Shown one piece after another: positions 24,535-36,206 of a DNA stretch of 64,000 bases (its first letter is position 1; each line of letters opens with the position of its first letter). The stretch is from Letharia columbiana. Lineage: Eukaryota > Ascomycota > Lecanoromycetes > Lecanorales > Parmeliaceae. The DNA lies in the NCBI RefSeq assembly GCF_014066305.1, contig NW_023501080.1, positions 393,905 through 457,904 on the forward strand, written 5' to 3'. The position numbers were made by a program, and so were the translations under genes. A model generated the notes under the pieces. The model worked only from the letters and a program-made list of their open reading frames with translations, was not told where the DNA came from and did no database searches.

Positions 24535-25779
24535 ATGCTGAACTGGCTTGATAACGGTGGAGGCAACTCACAGAACGCGTCCAGCGGCTTTCATAACCTC
24601 CAGCTTGACATCGTCGGCTTGTGAGCCTGGCCCTTGCTAACCGCCTCATCCGAGCTCAAGACCGCTAACCACAATCCACATAGTCTCGCCATTCTTGGTG
24701 AAGCCTCCGTCAAAGCAAATGCCCAAGTCTCCACCCTCTCCAAGTTCTCCCTCCTGCCTCGCCTCCTGCCCGCCCCTCAAGCTCTCATACGCACTTCAAG
24801 ACCAGAAAGCCTCAAACCAGACAATGGCAAAGTGATTGGTGCCCGCAGCGGCGGCATTCGGGACTTTGTCAACCATATAGCACATCTAGTACACAGCATA
24901 CACCCTCTCCCAGCCTATGCAGTCCGCTGCGAACGCATCAGCAAACCCAATCCTACCTCTACAGTCTCAGCTTATACCTGGGGACCTCTAGCATGGCTTT
25001 CCTTGCTGGGAACAGCTATGTCCGTCGCCCTGCTGGCTCTCTCCATAGCTCGAAATGATGGCTTCGCTCTACTCGCTACCATACTGCTATCCCTCCTCTC
25101 CACCCTTATCGGCTTCGGTAGCCGTTGGAATCTTTCCCTCATGAAAAGGAAACAAAAAAGGCGTGTGCCAAGAGACAACATCATAATTAAATATCCCCAT
25201 GGCGCCTTCTTAGTGGTCAAGTGCGACGAAAACGTTGCAAGAGAGCTATACTGGCATCCAGAAGAATGCCAGTACACCTTCGGCGACACAATCTACAGGA
25301 TTGTCTCTCTCATCGGTACCATAACCCTCATGTTCGGCGTTATCTGCCTCGGTAATTCCACTCTACCCCTCCAAATTGCCTTCGCAGCTGCCTACATGAT
25401 CCTCAACGCCGCATACTGGGTTGTGGCCGCCTTACCCCCACAATGGCACTGGGATCTATCATGCTACAAAGTCAAACGGGAACTCTACGAAGGCGGAGAA
25501 GATCATGAGAATTTCACGCAGGCGTTATGGAAGGCTATAGCTATTACGAAGAGTGTGGAGTGGGTCAAGATTGGACAAATAGCGCCTGTCAGCGAGGCAT
25601 GGAAGGCTTGGGTTGAAACGGCTGGAGATGTCGTGGAGAGAGACAAAGAAAGCTGGGAGGCGGAGGGGTTGGGCGGAGAAGGCTCCGATGATGAGAATGG
25701 CGGGAAGTTGCCGTCCTGGGATGCAGAGCGGGCGTTGACAGAGTTCTTGGATCCGGACGAGGCCGGAAAGAATGTTTAA
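24535..25779 (+). CDS. conserved fungal multi-span membrane protein
   Basis: Exons 24535-24620 and 24684-25779 (intron 63 nt, GTGAGC..CATAG) give 393 residues. The ATG at 24535 fits the splice phase and starts MLNWLDNGGGNSQN. Four hydrophobic segments are visible: two between about residues 140 and 185 (AWLSLLGTAMSVALLALSIA and a following LLATILLSLLSTLIGFGS) and two between 240 and 290 (IVSLIGTITLMFGVICLG and a following AAYMILNAAYWVVAAL). A Lys/Arg-rich loop separates the pairs. The C-terminus is acidic. This resembles uncharacterised membrane proteins of filamentous ascomycetes. No enzymatic motif was seen and the function is unknown. Confidence 0.8.
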
Positions 25780-26514
25780 TCGGCGCAGATTTTTGGCTGG
25801 TGTTAGGCCTATGTTGAGCAAGGAGTAATTGTGTGGGTTGAGAAGGCATGCGATGTTTATGAATCTACGACTGGCATAGCGAGCATACTGAGCATGTATA
25901 GGTTGATTTATGACAATCTCTGAGTCCTTACCCATGTATCTCAGACGCCCTTGTCAATTTGGCTCATCTGCTTTAGAGGCAACCGAATCAACTATTTTTA
26001 AGCTGATGATCGCTGTCAGCGGAGGTAGAAGAACAGGAACATGGGAAAGATATGTTGAACCGACTCCAGTAAGAGTTGCTCGAGCCTACTCCGCTCTCGC
26101 GGTATGCTACCCTTAGCAATATCTAACGTCCACATTCTCTATGCGGTTGTTGGGGAAGATGTGATATAGCGTTACTACTTTATTTTACCGACTTCGCTAT
26201 CCGCGTGTGAGCACAACATGGGTTAGCGTGCTCTCGTAGGCTTGGCATTTTCCAACGCTTCAAAATGCCAAAATGCGGGGAGCAGACCCGAACAAGTGCC
26301 GTCGACTTCTTTTTCACATCGGCACTCCACATCCAACTTCATTGCCGGTCCTGTTAAACATTCGACCTATTGTTTGCTTGAAAGGCTACCATGTTCTCCA
26401 AATTCTCCTTCTTCCATTTGCAATCTGTGGGCCTCGCATGTAAGTCGTTGAGGCTTCCTCGACCTCGACTCGGAATTGACTCCCAGACGCAGACCTGTAC
26501 AATCCACCTTGACC
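25780..26514. other. intergenic
   Basis: 3' region of the membrane-protein gene and 5' region of the UROD/MetE-like gene. No gene recognised. Confidence 0.4.
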
Positions 26515-27831
26515 ATGGCTTCCAACCTGCACAGAGACCCTCCTTTCAGAGCAGAGCACCTAGGCTCTCTTCTACGGCCTGATAATCTCCTTCAGACACG
26601 CGCAGACTTGGACAATGGCAAGACTCAGCAGGAGCAGTTGACGAATATCGAAGACACGTCCGTGAAGGACGTTGTTGATACCCAGGTCAAGTTGGGCTTC
26701 CATCCCATCTCAGATGGCGAATATAGACGCCATAGTGCGTTCCCCGCCCGTGCCATACATCTAGTGTCTATGCTGAGCCGACACTGCAGTGTTCTGGGGC
26801 ACCTTCTTCCCGGGCCTGGAAGGCTTCAAGGAGATCAAGAACCCCGACGTCGACATTTTCCGAATGTACATGCCCGACATTGCAGCCTTCACAGAGTCGG
26901 GACACAAGCCAGGAGAAAGTGTCATTTGCACTGGCAAGATCAAGCACGTTGGAAGTACCTACGTCGATCAATGGGATTATTTGAAGAGCATTGTGCCAAA
27001 AGAGCGAGTACACGAGTGTAAGATCACTTTGGCGGCACCGGAATGGTACCACATGCGGTACAAGGAAGGAAGGGCGTACCCCAAAGACGTCTACCCAAGT
27101 GACAAGGAGTACTTTGCGGACATTGCAAAGGCATACCAAACCGAGCTACAGATTCTCTACGACAATGGCTTGAGGAACGTTCAAATCGATGACCCCAATC
27201 TTGCCTGTAAGAAAGCATCAGTCCTCATGGTACCATACTTGAGCTGACTGGATGCGCAGACTTCTGCTCCGAAAAAATGCTCGAAGGCTGGAAGAAAGAC
27301 CCTTTAAACACCAAAACGACAGACCAAACCCTCGACGAGTACATTGACTTCTACAATGACTGCATCTCCAAACGCCCCGCAGATATGCATGTGGGAGTGC
27401 ATATTTGTCGCGGTAACTTTGTCAACAGCCGTCACTTCTCGGAAGGCGGCTACGACCGCGTTGCAAAGAAGCTATTTCAGGACATGCACGTGAATACATA
27501 CTATCTCGAATACGACACACCAAGAGCAGGGGGCTTTGAGCCGTTGAAGAGTCTGCCGAAGAACAAGAACGTGATACTTGGTGTCATCACTAGCAAATTC
27601 CCGGAGATGGAGGACATGGAGGAGATGAAGAAGAGAGTGTATGAGGCTGCTGACTTCGTGGCGGAGGGCAACAATCAGACTCGACAAGAAGCATTGCAGA
27701 GATTGGGTGTGAGCCCGCAGTGTGGGTTTGCCAGTCACTCGGCAGGGAATTCAGTCAAGAAGCATGACATGGTCAATAAGTTGACGCTGGTGAGAGAGCT
27801 GGCGGATAGTATCTGGCCTGGGGAGCCGTGA
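26515..27831 (+). CDS. UROD/MetE-like protein (methionine synthase II family)
   Basis: Exons 26515-26734, 26790-27206 and 27260-27831 (introns 55 and 53 nt) give 402 residues, start MASNLHRDPPFRAEHLGSLL. The fold is that of the C-terminal domain of cobalamin-independent methionine synthase. The zinc ligands of that family are present: His and Cys in VHICRGNF, Glu in YYLEYDTPRAGGF, and Cys in SPQCGFAS. The NIEDTSVKDVVDTQVKLGF and SDGEYRR motifs near the start are also typical. Real MetE has two such domains and about 760 residues, so this is the short stand-alone form, whose substrate is not established in fungi; a methyl transfer to a thiol is the likely chemistry. The exon 1-2 junction restores a Met codon (HMFWGTFFPG), which supports the model. 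Confidence 0.88.
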
Positions 27832-28671
27832 TGCCTAATAATGGATCTAATGATAGGCAAACTCGATGCATTGAAGAGAGCTATTGAAAAACAATTGTTC
27901 TTTTGGGTGCTACCTGGTTCCTTCACTATGACTTGCCGGAGTATCGCTATGTGACATCACTCCTATACCTGGTCCCTTCACCTTCGCAATTCCTCCTTCT
28001 CCAGATTGGTCTTCGTCGAGAATTCGAGTCTCTATCTAGCGAGTTGTTCAGCGTCCATGCCAAGCGAAGTATTCCGAGTCCGCTTGTGCTTACTAGAAAA
28101 ACATACACGACCGCTGAATATTGTGCTCAACGATTCGCGATGCTTAAGCATCATGTTGTTGACTCGATCCTTTCTCCTTGTCTATCGGCACAATTCTGCA
28201 ATCACTTCGAACAAAGTCGAACCCACGACGGGATCTATTCCCCTAAGGTGCTCTCATCGTGCATCACACTGTTCCTGGCACCCGTACCTGGAGGAGGTCG
28301 GGACACTGCCTGCATCTCTCATCGCGATTCACACGAGGAAGGGGCATTCGGCATATTTCTTGCACTATTTGCGTTCCCTGCGGATATGACGGGCCTGGAT
28401 CTCGTGCGACAATAAAACACCCATCATGACGTTGCGAATCGAAGTCGGATCAGAGTCTACAAAAGAGGGAGAAGAAAGAAAGAAAGAAAGAAAGATAGGC
28501 TTGTGTGATGATTCCTTTGAGCACACAGTTCTACACACTGAGAAACGGCACCAACTGTTCGTTGCCTTTCCGTACGGTCAACACAGCGACTTGACATCCC
28601 TCCTCTACCCATCCCTCTCTGATCCTCTCAAAATGCATATTTATCACCAGCATTCCCAACCCCAGCCCCCC
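27832..28671. other. no gene recognised
   Basis: Contains a (GAAA)n run near 28475 and a 170-codon + frame (27903-28415) without a proper ATG or any known motif. Confidence 0.35.
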
Positions 28672-29118
28672 TCATATCATCTCCACATCCTCGACCGGAG
28701 ACACACCATGCAACCCTTCTCCGCCATCTCGCCCGTACGCCCGAGCGGGCGGCTCGGGGAGCGCCATGTCGATCTGTGTTTCCGTGGACCCGCCACGCTC
28801 AGCGTAGCCATCGCCGTCGCCGTCGCCGGCATGGAGACCGTCGTCTTTGTCCCGGCCCGCCCCGGCTCGGTCTTCGGCTCCGGCTGTGCGTTCTCCCGCG
28901 CCCGGGATTCCGCCCAGCTCGATGCCCTCCGCTGCGGTTCCTGGGCGCCGTCGTGGTCGTGGGGAGAGGAGTTTGGAAGAGGCCCAGACGGAGAAGAGGA
29001 TTAGGGCTGCGGCGGAGCAGATGGCGATGAGGAGGAGGAAGGCGATGTTTCCGTCGTTGGTGGAGCGGATTTGTAGGGGTTGGTGAGGGGGAGGGTTGGA
29101 GGGGGTTGGGTGGGGCAT
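28672..29118 (-). CDS. small single-span membrane protein
   Basis: One exon of 148 codons. A Pro-rich N-terminus (MPHPTPSNPPPHQP) is followed by one transmembrane helix (IAFLLLIAICSAAALILFSV), a basic stop-transfer segment (RPRRRP) and a Gly/Asp-rich cytosolic tail. The layout is the same as in the next gene upstream (29412-29870): a short exoplasmic segment, one helix, basic residues, a disordered tail. The two may be diverged tandem duplicates. A competing + frame (28426-29004) lacks such order. Function unknown. Confidence 0.5.
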   Translation of the reverse strand: MPHPTPSNPPPHQPLQIRSTNDGNIAFLLLIAICSAAALILFSVWASSKLLSPRPRRRPGTAAEGIELGGIPGAGERTAGAEDRAGAGRDKDDGLHAGDGDGDGYAERGGSTETQIDMALPEPPARAYGRDGGEGLHGVSPVEDVEMI

Positions 29119-29411
29119 GGTGCTGGATAGTTGGGTGGGTGGGGGTAGGTGTTGATTCTTGAGGTTGATGCGGTTGGAATGGGAGTTGCTGTTGTTTTGG
29201 AATTGGGGTTTTTTGAGGGAGGTTGGTGTTTTGGAGGAAGGAGAAAGGGAGGTTGGTAATATGGAACTTTAGTAGGAAACATAAGCTGTGTTGAAAACAA
29301 CGGTGTTATACATGCTGGAGTGTCAAATCATGACCAATACTTTCCATACTTCGCCGTGAACCTAGAACCTTGACCCTCTCCCATCCCGTCTCTTCTCAGC
29401 CGGCCCCCTAT

Positions 29412-29870
29412 CTATCTAGAAATATGCACCGGATCCGGAGAAACCGGAAGACCAGCATGGCCTTCGCCAGCCACCCCAAACCCACCCTCACTGACCGGAC
29501 CTCCCGCATCAAACGTATACGCCGGCGGCTTCGGTCCCTCCTCTTCGACCCCATCATGCCCGCTCCCGTGAACCTGCTCGGGCGGAGCGGGAGCCACACC
29601 TCCTTCCTCCTTGGGCATATACCGCGGCAAAGTGTCCACGGAGTCCACATGCCGACAATTGCGTCTTGCGGTGCCCGCGGCTCCTGTCTCGGCGTCACGA
29701 GGGCGCCGGGCCCGGAGGTTGGCCGAGCGGGGCCCTTGGCCGCAGGCCTTGCGTCGTCCGCCGGCGTAGACGACGTAGAGGACCATGAGGACGAGCAGGC
29801 AGACTGCGGTGACGATGCCGAAGGTTTTGAGAATGGTGGCTGGTGGGAAGGGGCCGGGTTGGTAAGCCAT
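29412..29870 (-). CDS. small single-span membrane protein with PxY motifs
   Basis: One exon, 152 residues, start MAYQPGPFPPATILKTFGIV. The single helix is roughly residues 14-36, followed by a basic segment (GGRRKACGQG). The tail carries DTLPRYMPKEEG and GPKPPAYTFD, Pro-Tyr motifs of the kind bound by WW-domain ubiquitin ligases such as Rsp5. This would fit a cargo adaptor, but that is an inference from motif alone. It neighbours, on the same strand, a protein of similar layout at 28672-29118. Confidence 0.55.
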   Translation of the reverse strand: MAYQPGPFPPATILKTFGIVTAVCLLVLMVLYVVYAGGRRKACGQGPRSANLRARRPRDAETGAAGTARRNCRHVDSVDTLPRYMPKEEGGVAPAPPEQVHGSGHDGVEEEGPKPPAYTFDAGGPVSEGGFGVAGEGHAGLPVSPDPVHISR

Positions 29871-30590
29871 TGGGTGCGGATGCGGAGCTGTCTGCGGAAT
29901 GCCTAGTGGAGTAAGTCGAATTGGTGGATAGGAGGTGAGACGAGTGGATGGGTAGGAGAGATCTACTTTCCTTGAGGATTAAGACTGTCGAAGGACAGTG
30001 CGATGAAAAGAAAGCGGGATGGGAGAGATGAGTGAGTAGTCTTTGTAGAGCGCAATCCTGTATATATATCGCACCCGAAGGGAGAGCTTATAACACAATG
30101 CGTTGTGTTTGAAGATTGATCCCAATGAGGTGTAACACAATGAAGTCTCGAAGGTGGACAAAGCCATTGTGTAGCTGAATTATACAAAGAAGAATGGTTC
30201 GCCCTGTTAATCAGCTTGGGTCGGCCAACAATGGCTTTGGTGCCTCCATCTTGGAGTCAAGGTTATATGTATTCCACGGAGAGGCCCCGCAGACCTGCAG
30301 AACCCAGAAGTAATCCTAATTGAGTATGGAAAGGGAAACGAAGAGAGAGAAATGGAGGAGGTATATGAGGCTAGTGGTCAGATCAAAGATGGCACAACAA
30401 AGCCAGCGAACGTGGAACTGCTGGCTAGCTGCGGAGAACCGAAAAGATTCCACAAGATCCTTTCAGCAGTGAGAATTTGGCTTAGAAGGATATGAAGGCA
30501 TTTCAGCCGAAGCCGCCTTGGGGTTTATGAGTGTATCAAAGAAAGCTGAAAACCTAGCGGCATAATTCGTCCCAAGCCCTCACTACCAAT
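29871..30590. other. intergenic
   Basis: Upstream of the 29412-29870 gene and downstream of the phosphomannose isomerase gene. No gene recognised. Confidence 0.4.
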
Positions 30591-32181
30591 CTATTTAGTT
30601 CCATTTGCACTTTCTTTACCACTCAGCTCGCAGAATGCCTTGAAGGTCGTGAAGTCCTCGCTTTGGCTCTCAAGAACACACTCGGCCGTGGCCCCTACGA
30701 AGTAAACAAACCCTGTCTTCAGCTCTTCGGTCTTCGGCCCAACGGAGATTGTGCCCTCGCCATTAGTGCAGATGAAGATGCTTGGACCTGCTATCGCTTC
30801 AAACGTAGCTTTGGCGCCTTTCTTCTTCAGCTCGGTCTTCACAACGCTGAACTCCTCAATTGGAGGGTCGTAGAGGATGGCGGATGATGAGGAAGAATAT
30901 GCGGTACTGTTGAGAGTGACGTAGGGGTAGTCGGTGGGGTGCATCTTTTGCTCGGAGATGGGAGCGTAGGAGTAGGTAAGCATGGTTGTTAAAGTGGGGA
31001 TGTCTTGGAATTTGGGGGTGAAACCGGCTCGGACGACGTTGTCCGAGGAGGCCATGCATTCGATGATGTCTGCGTATATGATAAGACTGGTATCGTACCC
31101 GAGCAGTGGACAAGGTCGAATTCGCGAGGATTGGATACAGAATATGACTCACCTCCGCTAAGGTACGCATGGATATCATCTGCCTTCAAGAACATAGCCT
31201 CGCCAATCTCCAGCTTCACATAATTGAGAAAGAAAAGCACAAAGAGACCGATATCTCCCTCAAACTGGCCATTCAGTCGGATGACCAGGTCTGCGAGTTC
31301 TTTGCCTCCATTCGAAGGTCCCCCGCCACCCGCGAATTCCTCACCTTCCTTCTCGGCGGAAGCCACAAGCTCCTTAGCTGCAGAAGCGATGGTAGACTTA
31401 TCGATCTTCATCAGAGTGGAGAAAGCCGCTTGTAAAGCTTTCTTGTTCTTCTCTACATCTTTCTCGCTGTCAGATGTCTCGTGTCCGCTCACAGCGTTCT
31501 CAAAGTCTTTAGCTGCAGATTCGCCGATAAGGCTGCGTAATGATGAGACTGTGGAGAGGAAATGTGAAATCTCTTTTAAGGGGCGGAAGCCGCACATTCC
31601 GTCAAAGGGTGTGACGGCTATGGTCATCTCGGGTTTGTGGTTGTCATCTACAACCAGGCATATCAGACGTGTGAGCGTGATCTGGTTAACGGATCATACC
31701 TGGGTAGTTCTTCGGGTCCTTTTCATGAAGCTGCTCCGCCAACTTCTTGTTTGGATGTGCTTGGATACTCAATGCTTTGCGGATAGAAAGAACTTTAAAC
31801 AGAAACGGTAGCTTCTCGCCATATTTCTTGCTAATCTCCGTTGACATAAGTGCTTGGTTGTCTTGAACCATGTCAAGAAGGCTCCTCTGCGTCTCTACAT
31901 CTTTGGAAGGCAGAGATGGGTGCGTTCCCATCCACAGCTCCGCATATGGCTTCTCTTGCTCAATGGAGAGCTTGTTCGAAGGGGTGGCTGCCGCGAATTT
32001 GGCCGCTGCCGATTCGTGTCCAACCTTGCCTGCATTTCATATCAGAACAAGATCCCTCTTCAGTCAGGGTAGCTTATCTTACCCCATTCGTAGCTATTGA
32101 CTCCTGTGAAGGTTTAGTCACGACGTTTCAAGCAAAAGTGGAGAGCATACCGCATTGCAAGCGGATGAGTGGAACTTGCAT
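30591..32181 (-). CDS. PMI40: mannose-6-phosphate isomerase
   Basis: Five exons (32151-32181, 32083-32103, 31700-32029, 31153-31647, 30591-31069) give 451 residues, with all phases consistent, including a 21-nt micro-exon (VNSYEWG). The enzyme interconverts fructose-6-phosphate and mannose-6-phosphate, the entry step to GDP-mannose for glycans and cell wall. Type I motifs are clear: [18 protein letters not shown] at the N-terminus, [16 protein letters not shown], the zinc-binding [18 protein letters not shown] and [11 protein letters not shown], and [20 protein letters not shown] across the last intron. C-terminus NGTK. The length is normal for fungal PMI (about 430-460). A housekeeping cytosolic enzyme. 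Confidence 0.95.
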
Positions 32182-32319
32182 CTCCCTTGTTACTGTCTTA
32201 ATGATCTATATAATACAGTTGTATGTTCCTCTTCGTGGAGATCTAGAATCTTCGCCTGCTTTGCGGAAAGGTTGGGAATGACTTCAACTCCACGAGTTGC
32301 TCATTGAAATGTTGGCGGT

Positions 32320-32350
32320 TCCAGCCTTACAGCCTTACAGCCTTACAGCC
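32320..32350. repeat. CCTTACAG tandem triplication
   Basis: The 8-mer CCTTACAG occurs three times in tandem in the short divergent spacer between PMI40 and SGF29. Confidence 0.7.
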
Positions 32351-32459
32351 AGGGCTTGCTGCTAAACCCGGAGCCTTAACTCCTAGCGGCAGTGAGGCAG
32401 TGTGTGGTCTGTTGCAAGATCCGAAGATACTCGCGGAACCCTTCATTCATTTCCTCAAT

Positions 32460-33770
32460 ATGGCGGCTCGTAACCGTCCTCGAGGTGGGCTGACGAAGGA
32501 GGATGCCACGGACGCACACGAAGAGCGGAACATGTGGAGTCAAATTGTTACAGACATCAAAAGGCTCAGGACGACCCATGCCAAGGCCGCTGAAATCGCG
32601 AAAGCCCAAGTTGACATGGAAGCGAAGATTGGGAAGAGTTAGTAGCAGTCTACTTTTCAGCTTTAAGGTCCTTCTTGAAAGTTCTGCCACGGAAGTTGAT
32701 GCACTCTTCTGATATTGACTGTTATTTTGCCGCATCGGTTTGCTTCCTTCGTCAACGAGGCGCAGACGCGTATTACATTATCCATATGATGTTTAAGGCA
32801 TTTGTTGGCCCCAGCCAAGATTTCTGTGTTTTTCTCGTATAAAATAGCTACACTACGTTATCCTCTTATTTTCGTTAGCGTTTGCCCGACTTCCATACTG
32901 ACTGCGGGCTTGCTCTAGCACCTACGGTCAAGGAAATTGACGAGCTTCTCGCCTTATACCGTGAAGGGGTCAGGCTGGCGGAGGAAGAGGAGAAGATCCT
33001 CAAAGAAGAGCCTAACGATGTGATCAAAAACATCGAAATCCTCGCCGCTCTCCGCTCAGCCAGTGAAACCGAGCCCGTCCGGCCACCTCAGGCAGTGGCA
33101 AAATCACGTCAAGTAAAGCGACAGAAAATCGAAACAGATGGTGCAGCAGACTCTCCGGCTCCACCAATTCCATCCCCGAGTGTGGTTTTGCCTGCCGCAA
33201 GGGTCAAGGAGATCAAGAACGTACGCACCGGGTCCGTGCCGAGAGAGGTGAAGCAGGAGCCAATTGTCAAGGTGGAAGAGGGTTCGGAGGGAAGTAAAGG
33301 GCCAGCTGGGGAGAGGGCTGGGAAATTCTTTGTCGGGGCTGAGGTTGCGTATAAGCAAGCGAAGCAGAAGGAGGATGGAAGTCAGTGGATACAGTGCAAC
33401 ATCACTTCTATTTCTGAGATCGCGAACAAGAAACGGTAAGTCTGGTCGAATCTGACCTCGAATTCTGTTCCTTTGCTGACTATAGACCAGATACGAGGTG
33501 CAGGACCCTGAACCAGACGAAAACGGTGCTCCAGGTCAAGTCTACAAGACAACAGCCGCAGCATTGATAGCAATCCCTGGGCCCGATGCCCCACTCCCAG
33601 ATTTTCCCATTGGAAAGCAGGTGCTTGCTCGGTATCCAGAAACGACTACCTTCTACAGAGCGGAGGTGAAAGGAGCAAAGAAAGATGTGTATAGATTGAA
33701 ATTTGAGGATGACCAAGACCAGGAAATGGAGGTTGGACGGAGATTCGTCTTAGATGTCAGCAGCAAGTGA
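32460..33770 (+). CDS. SGF29: SAGA-associated factor SGF29
   Basis: Exons 32460-32637, 32919-33435 and 33491-33770 give 324 residues. The start is MAARNRPRGGLTKEDATDAH. The acceptor of the first, long intron (281 nt) was chosen at 32918 because only there does the phase fit, giving KIGKTPTVKEIDELLALYRE, a good coiled-coil continuation. The C-terminal part (FFVGAEVAYKQAKQKEDGSQ, WIQCNITSISE, then YEVQDPEPDENG and VLARYPETTTFYRAEV) is the tandem-Tudor SGF29 domain that reads di/tri-methylated H3K4 for the SAGA histone acetyltransferase complex in the nucleus. Tudor aromatic residues are kept (Y and F in TTTFYRAEV). It is divergent from PMI40, with 278 bp between start codons. Confidence 0.93.
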
Positions 33771-34429
33771 GGCTACGTCTGCATGGCGTCTGGGATTGGG
33801 GAGGAAGTGGATCATGTCATCTGAGATACCCAACTGCATATTTGGATCAATTGACAGCCATTTATGATGTTTATAGACAAGATAGCGAGCGACAAACCGA
33901 GAATCTTCGTTCAACAATACCCTGCAGCACCTGATGCACGTAGACCTCAACCCCCTGAGCCAGCATAAGCCATAAGCCAAGAGCCTTAAATCACGCGTCT
34001 TCAGGCAATGCTTTCCCTGCTTTCATAGGCAATGTAATGCAAAGTAAAGGGGTCAAACCCCGTGGCTGATGATTTGGTTAGACTCAGGGGAGAATGGAAA
34101 CGGCGGCGTAAGATTGGCGAAAGGGGCGCCTCCCGAGAGCATGCATGTCAGCGTGTTTCAAAATCCATCGTTTCAACAAGCCAAAGCAACCTTCCATAAA
34201 CTCCATACTCAACATATATGCGCAACGCAAGTTCTGTACGAGCAACTTTTGACAGCTCCATCTGTTCTGCGCAAGACGAACATTAATCGCGTCCTCATTG
34301 CCTCGCTCCTCTAAATATTAAGCTTCAAACGGCAATCCAATTTAATACATCAACGAATCAGACACCAGAAGGATCATAGGAACCACAAGGCTCGAACCCG
34401 AAGAACTTTAGGCTATCAACACCACAAGC
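33771..34429. other. intergenic
   Basis: No gene recognised; precedes the Arf6 gene. Confidence 0.4.
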
Positions 34430-35243
<814 letters not shown>

Positions 35244-35594
35244 GCGTCCCCAGCCCTCTGTTACGAACCGTCCCCCATTCGATGAGCTACCGACATGTAC
35301 AACACCTGTCCTTCAGGATACCCCAGATCTCGCTTCTTCATGCCCATGGCTCGTCTTCTTTGGTCTTTCAGCAAGCGAAATATGCAATTGTAATACCATC
35401 ATAGGGCTATTTGCCATTCTTTGGTACCATCACCCCCGAAGCCGGGCTTGCGGAGCGGGCATTTGAACTTCCTTGAGCTTAGAGAATCAGTAATCAAATC
35501 TAATCGCTATCGCTACCGCAGCAATGGGTATCATCTCGCAGCGCCTGCAAATGCATACAACAATCGACACTCTCCCCAAACCGACCCTCCCCTC
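35244..35594. other. convergent intergenic region
   Basis: 3' ends of Arf6 (+) and dynactin p25 (-). No gene recognised. Confidence 0.45.
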
Positions 35595-36206
35595 TCACGA
35601 ACCCACACTCCTCCACAATTCCCTCATATCCCCCCCTTCCATCCCCTCATGCGCACCCCACCCGTCCCCCACATCCCCCACCACCCTCCCCGGCTGGCCC
35701 CCAACCACACTCCCACTCGCCACCACCATCCCCGTCGGCACCACCGCCCCCTCCAGCACCTTGACCCCGTCTTTGATAATCGCCATCTTCCCCACAATCG
35801 CCCCTTTCCCTATATACACATGGTCGCCGATACTCGCCGCTTCGATCACGCACCCTTCCCCGACGAACACGTGGTCCCCGATCTTCAGCGGCGAGTACAC
35901 CATCGCGCCTTGCTGCAGCCGGTACGGCGGCCGTAGCACGCACCCCGTGCTGAGGAACGTGTAGCGCCCGATCGTGATGGAGGTGGCGTAGGTTGGTGCC
36001 GTGGGTTTGGAAGATGGGTCGGTGGAGGAGGAGGAGGAGGTGGTGGGGCGCAGGTCCCCGCGTATGCATACCAGGGGCTGGATCACGGCGCGTCCGGTGA
36101 GGAAGACGTGCTGCGTGCCGTAGAGTTGCGCTTTGCGCGATACCTTGTTGCCGGTTTCGGTCTCCAGGTAGTCGCCGCGGGCGGTGGGGCGGGGTTTGGG
36201 CGGCAT
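35595..36206 (-). CDS. DCTN5: dynactin subunit 5 (p25)
   Basis: One exon, 203 residues, start MPPKPRPTARGDYLETETGN. The left-handed beta-helix hexapeptide pattern is clear: VIQPLVCIRGDLR, SITIGRYTFLSTGCVLRPPY, SPLKIGDHVFVGEGCVIEAA, SIGDHVYIGKGAIVGKMAII and PTGMVVASGSVVGGQPGRVV. p25 is part of the pointed-end complex of dynactin and links dynein to cargo such as early endosomes in hyphae. A Ser/Pro/Thr insert (SSSSSTDPSS) lies in a loop after the first coils. The extension beyond GRVV is longer than usual for p25. Confidence 0.9.
   Translation of the reverse strand: MPPKPRPTARGDYLETETGNKVSRKAQLYGTQHVFLTGRAVIQPLVCIRGDLRPTTSSSSSTDPSSKPTAPTYATSITIGRYTFLSTGCVLRPPYRLQQGAMVYSPLKIGDHVFVGEGCVIEAASIGDHVYIGKGAIVGKMAIIKDGVKVLEGAVVPTGMVVASGSVVGGQPGRVVGDVGDGWGAHEGMEGGDMRELWRSVGS

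Noticed and set aside
27903..28415. 170-codon + ORF
   Set aside because: No true ATG at its start, no known motif and no supporting splice sites.
28426..29004. 192-codon + frame
   Set aside because: Overlaps the minus-strand membrane protein; it has no helix, motif or good start and is compositionally a shadow.
35421..35964. Pro/His-rich + frames of about 150-170 codons
   Set aside because: They lie opposite the dynactin p25 coding exon and owe their openness to its high GC content.
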